This document shows, piece by piece, positions 1 to 8,516 of a DNA stretch of 12,889 nucleotides (its first letter is position 1; the number at the start of each line of letters is the position of its first letter). The notes beneath the pieces were generated by a model. It saw nothing but the letters and a program-made list of their open reading frames with translations, did no database searches and was not told the origin of the DNA. Made by a program: the position numbers and the translations under genes. Source of the DNA: Pleurotus ostreatus/Saccharomyces cerevisiae fusant (Eukaryota > Opisthokonta); contig JAMQCK010001028.1 of assembly GCA_024196135.1 (NCBI GenBank), forward strand, positions 1-12,889. Reading direction: 5' to 3'.

Positions 1-349
1 GCCGCGAGTCCTCGGGTGGGGCGGGCCCGGCGTCGTTCGATGGATACCGATTCAACACAAACGGACGAACGTCGCAGCGCGGGATCAACAAGTAATCGAG
101 AACCGTTCGTTATCGGTGAGTCTTGCGAGCAGTATGTTCGCGGTGCGTTGCTGACAATGTTGTTGTAGTACCGGGGCAGAAGAAGAAGCGACACCTGCGG
201 AAGGGGCTGAAGAAGCGGATTCTTCGCCTCCTCCGCGTTACGAGGCTCAGGACGAATCGGAACCAGCTGTAGGAATGGACGGTCATTGTCATGTCTTGAC
301 GACAGGGACACTCAGTGCACGATATTCACGATTGTATTGTAGATACTAA
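1..349 (+). CDS. 3' end of an unidentified spliced gene (partial)
   Basis: Only the last part of this gene is in the window, so its 5' end is missing. Reading codons from base 3 gives an open frame to base 91. A GTAATC donor at 92 and the acceptor ending at 168 (CTGAC branch-like motif followed by TTGTTGTAG) remove a 77-nt intron, and the frame continues from 169 to a TAA at 347-349. The second exon is strongly acidic (repeated Glu/Ala around 176-215), then carries a Ser-Pro-rich stretch with PPRY at about 230-241, which fits a PPxY motif. Low-complexity acidic and proline-rich tails like this are common at the ends of fungal proteins and do not identify a family. A competing donor (GTGAGT at 116) would give a Lys/Arg-rich tail instead; I prefer the acidic frame because its composition looks more protein-like. 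The function is unknown. Confidence 0.5.
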
Positions 350-744
350 GTTATGTAGCATGCTGGAGATTGGATGGCGAGTCCTACCATGAGTAACGAT
401 AGTCCACAAAGAAATGTAGAGCCTGACGGTGTTGTTTACTTGACAGTAGGGTTGTTCGCCCGAGTGTCAGCGCTTGTTGCCGATATAAAGAGGGAGTGAC
501 TGGTCTTTATGGTGTCGTAGCGCTTCACAGTGGTTGCGGAAGTGTAAACTCAGCTCAACTCAGTCTGGGTTGATGGACATACAACAACATTCGATGTGGA
601 CCAATCATACAAGCATGTGAAGATAATGACCACGGGACGAGCCCCAGAGGACCCGCTGCGTGTCAAACAGCGACATTGTATTGGTTGCACACTCCGACAG
701 GAAATGGTACATTTTGAACGATGCGCAGCGCGTGAGCGCACCAT
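350..744. other. intergenic, 3' flanks of two convergent genes
   Basis: This stretch lies between the end of the upstream partial gene and the stop codon of the uS11 gene on the other strand. It presumably holds both 3' UTRs. I see no convincing coding frame, RNA gene or repeat in it; the short frames here have no splice or codon support. Confidence 0.5.
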
Positions 745-1440
745 CTACAGACGACGACCGCGGCGACCACCCTGTGATATGCGTTAGCTTCGGAATTTTA
801 GGAAGGATCGATGGACGTACCTTGCGGCGGGTGCTGTCGGTCGGGACTGGGGTAACGTCCTCAATGCGGCCAATGCGCATGCCAGCACGGGCAAGCGCAC
901 GGAGAGCAGACTGGGCACCCGGTCCCGGGGTCTTGGTGCCAGTACCACCAGTGGCGCGGAGCTTGATGTGGAGGGCAGTGATGCCAACCTCGCGGCAACG
1001 CGCGGCGACGTCCTGGGCAGCCAACATAGCGGCGTACGGGGAGGACTCGTCACGGTCAGCCTTGACCTTCATACCGCCTGATCGCAGATTAGATCGCTGT
1101 AGATCGTCGGTAGAGGGGCACGCACCAGTAACGCGGGAGATCGTCTCCTTGCCCGAGAGATCGGTGACATGGACGAAGGTGTCGTTGAAGGACGCGAAAA
1201 TGTGCGCGACGCCGAAGACGAGCTCGCCCTCAGCGACCTGGGGACCGAGCTGGACGGCAGCGTCCTCTTTGGGGGCCTTAACCTTCTTGGGGGGCTGGGC
1301 AAGAAATCGTCAGCAACTCGATGGACTTGACGCGCCCTATGCGACATCCGTAGCGATCGACTGCCATCCAGCGATAGATGCCGTATATCACCACGGATGT
1401 GCACGTCGACGGCAGCGTCGAAGAAAACTCTACTCACCAT
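745..1440 (-). CDS. RPS14: 40S ribosomal protein uS11 (RPS14)
   Basis: This gene encodes uS11, a small-subunit protein that binds 18S rRNA on the platform near the mRNA exit and is needed for 40S maturation. Coding exons in transcript order are 1440-1438, 1294-1126, 1077-821 and 771-745, giving 151 aa, the same length as human RPS14. Recognisable family blocks include [38 protein letters not shown], the KIRATGG-type segment (here [18 protein letters not shown]), [19 protein letters not shown] and the basic tail GGRRGRRL. The introns are 143, 48 and 49 nt; the first has a CTGAC branch-like motif before TTGCCCAG. The first coding exon is the ATG alone, joined in phase 0 to PPKK. The last exon is only 27 nt but restores the universally conserved C-terminus, so the terminal splice is secure. 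The start has the context ACCACAATGG. Confidence 0.96.
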
Positions 1441-2177
1441 TGTGGTCGGAGAGTCTTGAGGCGGCGAGGGTCAACTGAGGGGGCTTGAGGAACGACGGCG
1501 ACGATGCCCAGCAACTTTCGGTGTACCGCTCTGGATTCCCACGCCTGCTTTTTTGTGGCGTCGACGACCAGATGTGACCATGTCACAGTTGGCTTCCCTT
1601 TGCAGACCATTGCGCTCTTCCTCTGTGCTGCTGATTGCTACACTGCTCGGCGACGGACCCCGGCGTGCCAGTCACTCCCCTACTTTTCGCACTTGTACGA
1701 CCTCGCTAGTTGCCTGCGGACTTAAGCTGGAAGTCGGTCACGTTGAGCAATCAGAATAACTGTTGCTGCAGACACTGCTACACAAGAACTCGTGTAACGA
1801 CATGGAAGGTCTGCTTACTGTGTCTCTGCGACGCCCGTGTACCTCTACACTGCCCAGACGCCACATCTAGTCGACTAAATTAGGCATGTCGCACAGGTTT
1901 CCCGCCCCCAGGTCCAGCACAGCCGCCCAAAGAGGCGCATCACCGTTGTCCTACGTTTCGCGAGGCCCGAATATGACGCATTCCACATGTTATGAATGCC
2001 GCCGCCTTCACGACTGATGCGCCCACTTGCGAGTGTCCCTGATGATGGGCGCTACTCGCGCACAGCAAGTCTCGCCGCCGCAGGCGACGTAGTCACTGCA
2101 TATCCCGCCTGCGAGCCTCATAAGGGTGCGTGCAACCTTCTGTGCGTCCCTACCTTTTCTCTACACCAACGACCACC
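1441..2177. promoter_or_regulatory. shared divergent intergenic region (uS11 / DUF6699)
   Basis: This 737-bp region separates the start of the uS11 gene on the minus strand from the start of the DUF6699 gene on the plus strand, so it should contain both promoters. The DNA just upstream of the uS11 ATG is C/T-rich on the transcript strand, as is usual for ribosomal protein leaders. I found no clear TATA box. A 73-codon frame beginning at 1504 has no recognisable motif and is probably chance. Confidence 0.45.
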
Positions 2178-2912
2178 ATGTCACCGCGCTCACCACCGAA
2201 GACCGTTCATTTCGCGGAGGCGGATATCGTGATCCCGCCCTCGCCTGCACCATCACCACCGCCATCACCGACGCTCTCTCCCTATTCACCAGTATTATCA
2301 TCACCAGCTACTCCTGAGGACGTATTCCTTCCTCTCGACCCGCTATCGCCAAACACATGCCCCTCGCAGCTGCCGGAAATTCCAGGGGATGAACGATCCG
2401 TTTCGTCCACATCACCCTCCAATCATCCATGCATCCACTCCCTCATGGGCTTCTGGCCGCAGTCCTCTCTATCCTTCCGCTATGACCTGACTTTCCCTCC
2501 TTCTGTGCTCACCGCTGCTCCGATATACTCCCACCTCCATGAATCCGCTACAAAGCCACCACAGGAGTCACTCCGTGTGGCGGTGCCGTGGCCCGTCGCT
2601 GGAGAGTGGCAGATTCCCATATCTGCGAGCGTCGGTCACGTCACTTGCATGGACGTCCTGCGCGCATTGCATCGCGACCTCGCTCAACCCATCACGCATG
2701 CCGAGTATCGCGCTCTGGGCGCAGATACCGACGCACGGCGGCGGGTCGATGCATCCTACTGGGCGCGATGCGGCAGGATATTGGATCCTGTCGTTCGAAC
2801 GGCGGAGGAGCAGAAGGGCGTCAAGCGCATCGACTTTCTGATGGAGAGGACAATATTTGCAGGCTTGTCTGCACGCGAGGACGGTCTCTGGCGCCTACAT
2901 ACGACTTCATGA
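2178..2912 (+). CDS. DUF6699 domain protein
   Basis: This is an intronless frame of 244 aa. I chose ATG 2178 because it sits in a strong context (GACCACCATGTC); the frame extends further upstream only through a GTG codon, which a eukaryote would not use. Residues 1-95 are low-complexity and Pro/Ser-rich, with the early motif KTVHFAE at residues 8-14. Residues about 98-243 match the layout of the basidiomycete DUF6699 domain as I remember it: a YDLTFPPS strand, a hydrophobic PW..GEW segment, VTCMDVLRALHRDLAQPIT followed by AEY, then an R/Y/W-rich helix and a C-terminal RIDFL..RTIFAGL....LWRL block. The biochemical role of DUF6699 is not known; proteins with it form large families in mushroom genomes. 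No signal peptide or membrane helix is visible, so a cytosolic or nuclear site is likely. The family assignment rests on memory of the domain pattern. Confidence 0.8.
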   Translation: MSPRSPPKTVHFAEADIVIPPSPAPSPPPSPTLSPYSPVLSSPATPEDVFLPLDPLSPNTCPSQLPEIPGDERSVSSTSPSNHPCIHSLMGFWPQSSLSFRYDLTFPPSVLTAAPIYSHLHESATKPPQESLRVAVPWPVAGEWQIPISASVGHVTCMDVLRALHRDLAQPITHAEYRALGADTDARRRVDASYWARCGRILDPVVRTAEEQKGVKRIDFLMERTIFAGLSAREDGLWRLHTTS

Positions 2913-3164
2913 AGACTTTTGGCTGCTGGACTAATTTATTATCGCATGTTGTATCGGTCTCCTGGTTGTCGTGGTATTTATTTTGCACAGTGACATTTCT
3001 CCATCGCAATAGCCTAGTCTCATTCCACTCACGACTGTAATATATGTAGCTACCTAGATGCGGATCCCTGCCCTTATACTGGGATATCATGCACGACGTC
3101 TACGATCTCTGATATGTCGAAATACAATACGGTGAAAACCAACCCGCTCTGACAGCCAGCCCAT

Positions 3165-4251
3165 CTAAAACGGTACACCTCTCGCGGTAAAGACAAGCTT
3201 GAAGTCCTCGAAAGTAGGCGTTCCCAGGATCGCAAAGGCAACTCTATCGAACGAATTTCGGAACCTGGCCGTCTCCTCGAACAGCAGATCCACCCAGATC
3301 CCCGCGACCATCTGCACATTGTTCTTGAAGACGCCGGTCCCAAAGCTACCGAGGACGATATCCCTCACGCCCTCCTGCTCGAAGAGGAACAGTACGCGGC
3401 CCATGCGCTCCCGCATCGCCATCCCGATGTCCCCTTCGATGTCCTCGTCCGATACCCGCCCATTGTTCTTCTGCCGGACGACGCCGGCGTTGACGGCGGG
3501 GCTGGTGAGGATGTCGACCTCGTATGGCGGCAGCCATCGCCCGTCATCGGTTCGGAAGACAAGGATGGATGGCGAGTAGATCATGGCGTGGGTATAGTAG
3601 CCCTCGGTGTCGCGCTTCTTGTGCAGTCGGTAGAATCGCTGGGCCTCGGTCGTGAGAAGGGTCGGGTATAGGGTCGAGGATCGTGCGATGGACTCCTCTT
3701 GCGCAGACGCGCCCGAGAGGAAACCTCCGCCAGGCTTGGTAGCAGACGCGAAATTGAGAATGCCAACGCGAGCTGGATCATGTGGCACATGAGTTGGACT
3801 GTACTTCCGAAGCCACAGCGGACATACCATCGGTCTGAGAGATCAGGAATCGAGCGCCTTCAAGCGTAGATATCTCGGCAAGCGTGACCTCTGTCTGCCT
3901 GCCACTGCCGGATGGCGCGGGAGAGATCTCCCACGACGCAAGCGCGCAGTCAGGTTGGTAGTAGCGCGTTCCCTGTTCAGAGCGTTTGACAGCATCTTTA
4001 AGGGCATATGTGCGCCCATCAAGGCTGTAGCATCCTGCTTCAAGTGCCTCGAGCGTATCGTCCGCGATCTCCTTCCTCCGCGAGCGCGCGTCGCCGTACC
4101 TCCTTTGTGGCGGGGCTGGAGATTCCTGAGGAGACGCGGGAGAGGGTGGTGAGGAAGAGCGGCTGTATGGATGAGGCCCGCGAGGTTTCCTTTCGCCTCC
4201 ATTCTCTTTGGGCTTCGGCTTGAAGTAATTCCTGATTGAGTTGTTGCTCAT
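3165..4251 (-). CDS. PARG-like macrodomain protein (TIGR02452/DUF2263)
   Basis: The predicted protein has 343 aa and probably removes ADP-ribose polymers, since the microbial-type PARG fold cleaves glycosidic bonds in poly(ADP-ribose). Two exons, 4251-3828 and 3772-3165, are joined across a 55-nt intron with donor GTATGT and acceptor GATCCAG. The join creates DARVGILNFASATKPGGGF, the start of the macrodomain core. The catalytic signature GGG-X7-QEE is intact (G156-G158, Q166-E168), and the second phosphate loop GSFGTGVFKN is at 283-292. Residues 1-60 are a basic, Pro/Ser-rich disordered tail that begins SNNSIRNYFKPKPK, resembling a PCNA-interacting PIP box. The N-terminal helix region of TIGR02452 proteins (RRKEIADDTLEAL) starts near residue 58. 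The start is ATG 4251-4249; the frame extends further upstream only by a TTG. The gene is divergent from the membrane protein gene at 4558. The exact substrate, poly- or mono-ADP-ribose, cannot be told from sequence. Confidence 0.87.
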
Positions 4252-4557
4252 TGTTCTGAGAGGTGTATTGTGGCGAGGAGACAAGCGCTGAACTCGACAT
4301 CAATGACATTCGCCCAAACCAGCAGGGATGCATCTCACGTTTTTAGAGCGTAAAGCTATGGATAAGTATCGCTCGATGAGCACGACCAGCTCCTGCTGAG
4401 ATGAAGGACAAGAAGAAGGCGCGCTGATGCCTCGCGTCGCGCCTGACTCCCGTTATTATCGTCACGGTCACGCACGCCCACACGTGAGCCGCACACAACC
4501 GCTTTGACCGCGTGTTTTTCTTGACTTCAACCCCCGGGGACGTTCGGGCAGGGCACC
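4252..4557. promoter_or_regulatory. divergent promoter region with a CACGTG E-box
   Basis: This 306-bp region lies between the starts of the PARG-like gene (minus) and the two-helix membrane protein gene (plus), so it should drive both. It contains a palindromic CACGTG at 4481-4486, the core recognised by bHLH regulators in fungi. No TATA box is evident. The E-box is a real string match, but its use as a regulatory site is inference. Confidence 0.4.
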
Positions 4558-5402
4558 ATGTCGCGATGGATGAAGATTGCGCAGGTCTTCAGGCCGTTCT
4601 ATATGACGACGCCTGCCGACATGCTTCCCGCGGGCCTCGCGGAGCTCAAGACGCCGCCGCTGTATTACCGGAAGCCTCCCACGTGGATGAAGTTCTCGTG
4701 GTTTATTGCTGGTGGCGCGGTGGTATCAGCGTAAGTATATTTTTCTATACGCCTGATTTCTTGTGACTGACTTTAATACGCAGTATCAACATGTCTGACT
4801 TAACATGGGAGCACTGGACCGAGTTCGTCGAGGACGAAGCCAGCTTCGAGGCCCGCGCGAAGGACCCGTCCCTCGAGAAGAAGGGCAAATGGGAGCTTCG
4901 CCCATGGTACCAGCGTCTGGGCATGTGTGGCCTCCAGCTCAGCGCGGCCACGATGCTCTCTGTCATTGTCGTCCTGATGCGATATCGCACCGTCAAACGC
5001 CTCGACATCTTCCGCCACAGCGCCCAGTTCGACACGGGCGGCCCAACGCTGCTCCTCGCGCAGTGCGCACACCACACGTCGCCGGCTTGGGGGTACATTC
5101 GGCCTATCAAACAGTGTACTCTGTCTGCTACTGGCGCGACGGACCATACGTTGTATCTCACGCTCGCTGGCGACAAGGCGGACCGCAAAATCGACTTGCG
5201 GGGCGCGCTCATTCGTGGGAAGGAGCTGCCGCCGAAGGGGGCTCGTGCGGCGCTTATTGAGGAATTCGGTGCCGAGGGCAAGCTGAAGGGTGTGGCTCAG
5301 GCTTTGAAGGAGGAGGCGCAGACGGGCGGAAGCGGATGGAAGTCGGGACCGGTGAAGGAGCGGCAGGACCAGCGGAGGAAGGCCCTTGAAAAGAACCTTT
5401 GA
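4558..5402 (+). CDS. two-helix membrane protein, possibly mitochondrial
   Basis: The predicted protein has 263 aa from exons 4558-4730 and 4784-5402. The 53-nt intron has GTAAGT at the donor and a GACTGAC branch-like motif before ATACGCAG; splicing gives VVSAINMSDL across the junction. ATG 4558 is in a good context (GGCACCATGTC). Two hydrophobic segments are visible, at about residues 46-58 and 103-123, separated by a charged, acidic stretch. They are followed by a soluble C-terminal region with alternating strand-like sequence (RPIKQCTLSATG, TLYLTLAG) and a highly charged Lys/Gln-rich end. This hairpin-plus-soluble-domain plan, and the basic, acid-poor N-terminus, resemble small mitochondrial inner-membrane proteins such as the TMEM223/TMEM186 type, but I see no diagnostic motif and do not assign it there. 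Its end faces the GH28 gene tail to tail, 206 bp away. Confidence 0.8.
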
Positions 5403-5608
5403 CTTGCTACGATACCATGATGCTTAATCCCCACTCATCGCTCCTGACCTTGGACGGCCTTTATGAACCTCGGAACGCAGCCACGAATATTTTTTTGATT
5501 GTCTGAAGGTGTGTCTGTCGTCATCATTGGGTAGCAAGGTTTACAAGTGTTGGATGCATGCAAGAGAGGCAGCGGAAGGCCAATAGATTCCAGGACAGTC
5601 CACTCCTC

Positions 5609-7438
5609 CTACGCCGTGTTCGTACATTCAGGGAACAAGCTGACCGCGCTCCCACTCAACTCCACATTCTCGCAGACATATTGAGCGTCGCCGTCCGGCC
5701 CTCTGCAATGATTATCATCAGCATTGCCACAAAAGCAGAGCTTGTCAAATCCCGGTTAAGCCCAGGGACCATCGCTTTGTATTTCCATAGGAAAAAAAAC
5801 TTACGTCAGGCTGAGGTCGTTCACGTTGATGTTCGAGCAGCGACCTCCAGGCGAGCAAGCGATGGACGCAACGACGTCGTCCGTGCCGGTTCCGGTGATG
5901 CTGGAAAGGGCGTCAGCTCGTCAAAAGGCAGGCTTGGCAGCCAAAAACAAACGCACTTGTTGAACCACACGTCCTCGATGTACGTATTTGACGGATATTC
6001 CGCGCACTCGTCCTCGTCGGTGAAGTAGCACTGAGGGTTGACGTAAGCATGGTTCTCCTCTTCTCAGGATGATTAGGAGAAGAGAATGTGCGGGCGAAAG
6101 CTCACCTGGTCAATAACCACCGGATTATCAACCTCGCTCTCCGCGAAGTTCTGGAAGGTGATGTTGCGCACGATGCCAGAGCCGACGTCGGGGCCGGCCC
6201 ATGCCTTGATGCGTGCGCCGTTCTGCGCCTTGGACATCTTGATGTCGCTGCATGGATGAGCGAGTGAGTACCAAAGGGCCACGACGACGGAGGGTTGCGG
6301 CGACTTACATGGCGGTGACATTCTCGACGATATCATAGTACTCGGGATACTGGCCGAGCGAGCCTACGGAGATACCGCTGCAAGCCCCAGAGCGTCAACC
6401 ATCATGCACAGACGCGCGCGCTTGCCATCACTTACTGCGACCCCGTACAATCCAAGTTCGAGACCAAGATATTCGTCGAATTCGGCTTGAAGGACACGCA
6501 GTCGTCACCATTATCGATTACCGAGTTCTGGATGACGACGTTGTCTGAGCGGTAGGTGTCCCAGCCGTCGGTGTTCTTGGCCTCGTGGTCGCTGGTGGAC
6601 TTGGAGGTGATGGTGATGTTGTCGTAGATGACGTTGTTGGATTCGTAGACCTGAGGCGATGGTCAGTTAGGTGAAGAAAAGGCATAGGAGGATCAAGAGG
6701 AGAGGGAAGTTCAGGAAGGCAGGCTTACCAGGTTCACCCACATCGGCGCGTTGACCATAGCGATGTCTTTGACGGTGACACCATCGCCTTGGTAGACAGT
6801 GAGGATAATAGGCCGCAGGAGAGACGAGTTCGATGCGCTGCCATTGTGTCAGAAGAAGAACCCTTCCGAAAGCCGCCTGTTCGACTTACAACTCGTCATA
6901 CCAGGGCTGGAGATATGCGTCAGCCACAGAAAAGTCCTCGCGAGAACTGTGAGGGCAGTACCTGTCCTTTACCGTCGAGCGTGCCTCCTCCGCTCAAGGT
7001 CACATTTGTTCCGCCCAAAAGCCAAGCCGTGATGGAGTTTTGGAAGTCAAAGTAGAAGCCATTCTGCCCAAAATCTGTCAGGTGGACGAAGGAACAGCAG
7101 CAATAGATGGACGTACGCCGCTCCAGTATGGGATGTCTGGGTTGAAAGCAATGGTGCCTTGCAAGTCCTGCAGAGATGTTAGAATTTCGCACGTCGACTT
7201 GAGAAGTATAGAAAAATCGGGCACTCACAATATGCGTATTCGACAGCCCGGTCATGTTGAGGCGAGTACTGATATTCAGCGTCGTATCCGCTGGAATAGT
7301 AATCGTGTCGCAGTCTGTAGCCGCCGCAAGGAAGGCCGGCGCATCGTCCGCGCCAGTCTGGTCGAGCGTGCAGTCCGCCGCCGCGATAGCACGCGCTGCA
7401 AGCAACGCGAAGAAGCATGTCGTGAGTTGTAACCGCAT
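5609..7438 (-). CDS. secreted exo-polygalacturonase (GH28)
   Basis: A secreted pectinase that hydrolyses alpha-1,4-galacturonic acid linkages, probably releasing monomers from the non-reducing end. Eleven exons (7438-7229, 7167-7117, 7063-6962, 6906-6890, 6837-6729, 6650-6436, 6377-6309, 6247-6106, 6030-5957, 5900-5805, 5702-5609) join in frame to 392 aa. All introns are GT..AG, 52-102 nt. A signal peptide covers about residues 1-20 (hydrophobic core [13 protein letters not shown]). The right-handed beta-helix follows, with all four GH28 signatures: NTDGWD (189-194), NGDDC (210-214, catalytic Asp pair), [11 protein letters not shown] (233-243) and RIKAW (270-274). The blocks [11 protein letters not shown] and [13 protein letters not shown] are typical of exo-acting fungal members. 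About nine N-x-S/T sequons fit a glycosylated extracellular enzyme. Exon 4 is only 17 nt but is needed for frame and supplies WYDE. No damage is visible. Exo rather than endo action is inferred from these blocks. Confidence 0.95.
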
Positions 7439-7507
7439 GGCGGACTTCCCGAGGGGATGAGCAGGTGTGGGGTGACTGACAGTACGAGAGACCTGCCACA
7501 AGCAAGC

Positions 7508-7515
7508 TTTATATA
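7508..7515 (-). promoter_or_regulatory. TATA box of the GH28 gene
   Basis: The minus strand reads TATATAAA here, 70 bp upstream of the GH28 start codon. The spacing allows a transcription start 30 bp downstream and a short leader of about 40 nt, which is usual for strongly induced fungal secreted enzymes. I did not find an unambiguous carbon-catabolite repressor site next to it. Confidence 0.6.
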
Positions 7516-7936
7516 CCTACTGGCAAGCGGGCCGTGTTGTCGCGGTCCGCTGCGAGAAGCCGGAGCACCTGACGACGCGCGTGAGTTCGTCCGGGCTTTC
7601 TCCAATATGGAGGTAGGTACGGTTCACAGGGCAAAATGAGACGACGGAGTATATGTACCCAGAGTCAGCAATGCTCTGTGATGTGAGCTTGAGCACGCGG
7701 GACATAATTGCCGAGGACTAGAGTCATGGACTCGGAGTCGCTTCTTCAAGAGAGCACACGCCGCAAACGATCGGAAGGGTGTTGAAAGATATTGGGTGCG
7801 GCGACGAGTTGCGTCGTATAGAGTGAGTGCATTTTATAGACCACAGAGGTGACATGATGGTGGTCAAGACCAAGTTGGATGACTTTGCCACTGTTTGCCG
7901 TCGCGGAATCCAGGCGCGTGACGCACGTCCGGATTA
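7516..7936. other. intergenic, upstream of the GH28 gene
   Basis: This stretch separates the GH28 TATA box from the left arm of the inverted repeat. It probably includes distal promoter sequence for the GH28 gene. I see no gene, RNA or repeat in it that I can support, and it has no counterpart next to the other repeat arm. Confidence 0.4.
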
Positions 7937-8026
7937 GGCAGTCCTTGTTTCCTTCTTGATCATGTACGGCCACGGCCCGGCGGCGACAATAGGCGCCCGG
8001 ACTCCTTGCCAGACTCTCCGGCCGCG

Positions 8027-8035
8027 CATAAAAGG
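8027..8035 (+). promoter_or_regulatory. TATA-like element in the conserved 72-bp core of the repeat
   Basis: The string CATAAAAGG lies near the start of a 72-bp block (8024-8095) that is almost identical in both repeat arms. If it is a TATA box for transcription in the direction of the left arm, initiation would fall about 30 bp downstream, and the first ATG would be the conserved one at 8092-8094. That ATG opens only a short Arg-rich frame in both copies, so either it is an upstream frame or the promoter reading is wrong. On the opposite strand the same block reads as a possible exon end at AAG followed by GTATG. Confidence 0.3.
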
Positions 8036-8264
8036 CTGCGCGCTCTTCCACGGCCGCAGAGCATACCTTGGTCTCGTACCACCACCATCCCATGTCAAGA
8101 GAACCGACCTGTGCTCGCCGTCGTCGCTCCCCGCGGCCACGGCGGGGCTCAACGCTTCGAGGCTAAGCGCCATCGCCACATAACTTCACAACCTGACCCG
8201 CGCCGCCGCGGCGCTCAGCTCCCTCCTCAACGCAGCTCACCAGCATCGTCAACGGCGAAGCCAC

Positions 8265-8516
8265 TCACCTTTGTGGTCTATGGGTCCCCCACGCGCCATG
8301 ACGGCCCATGTAACCGGGTACGCACCTCGACGATGCCCCCGCGCCCCTCAGCTCTCCGTGAATGCGTTGGCTGTGTGGGCTCGGCGGCGGAGGGGTGCGT
8401 AGCCGTGGGAGTGACAGGATACCGGCCAGCGGACGCCGCCACGATAGACCATACCTTGAACGGGTGTGTGAGGGCGAGGGGGATTGTCTGCGTAAGCGCC
8501 GGCGGGGTTGAAGCAC
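8265..8516 (-). other. open frame conserved by mostly synonymous changes between the repeat arms
   Basis: Reading the minus strand here, and the plus strand at 12218-12469, gives the same Arg/Pro/Ser-rich peptide of about 83 codons ending in RPQR and a TGA. Of eight base differences between the arms in this interval, seven leave the peptide unchanged and one gives Val/Ala. There is no ATG; if real, it is an internal exon, and the shared AG/GTGAGT at its end would be its splice donor. The strand disagrees with the intron-like segments further in, so only one of the two readings can be a main gene, or the pattern is chance. Confidence 0.25.

Noticed and set aside
1295..1437. Possible snoRNA inside the first intron of the uS11 gene
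   Set aside because: Ribosomal protein introns often host snoRNAs, but I could not find a properly spaced pair of C and D boxes or an H/ACA layout.
660..1478. Long 272-codon plus-strand open frame
   Set aside because: It is antisense to the uS11 gene, whose exons, introns and conserved protein are certain. The open frame is a by-product of GC-rich codons.
1504..1725. 73-codon Cys-containing frame upstream of the DUF6699 gene
   Set aside because: No signal peptide, no family motif and no splice or promoter support; Cys content alone does not make it a secreted small protein.
2130..2177. N-terminal extension of the DUF6699 protein
   Set aside because: It would need a GTG start. The ATG at 2178 has a strong context and is followed at once by the likely conserved N-terminal motif.
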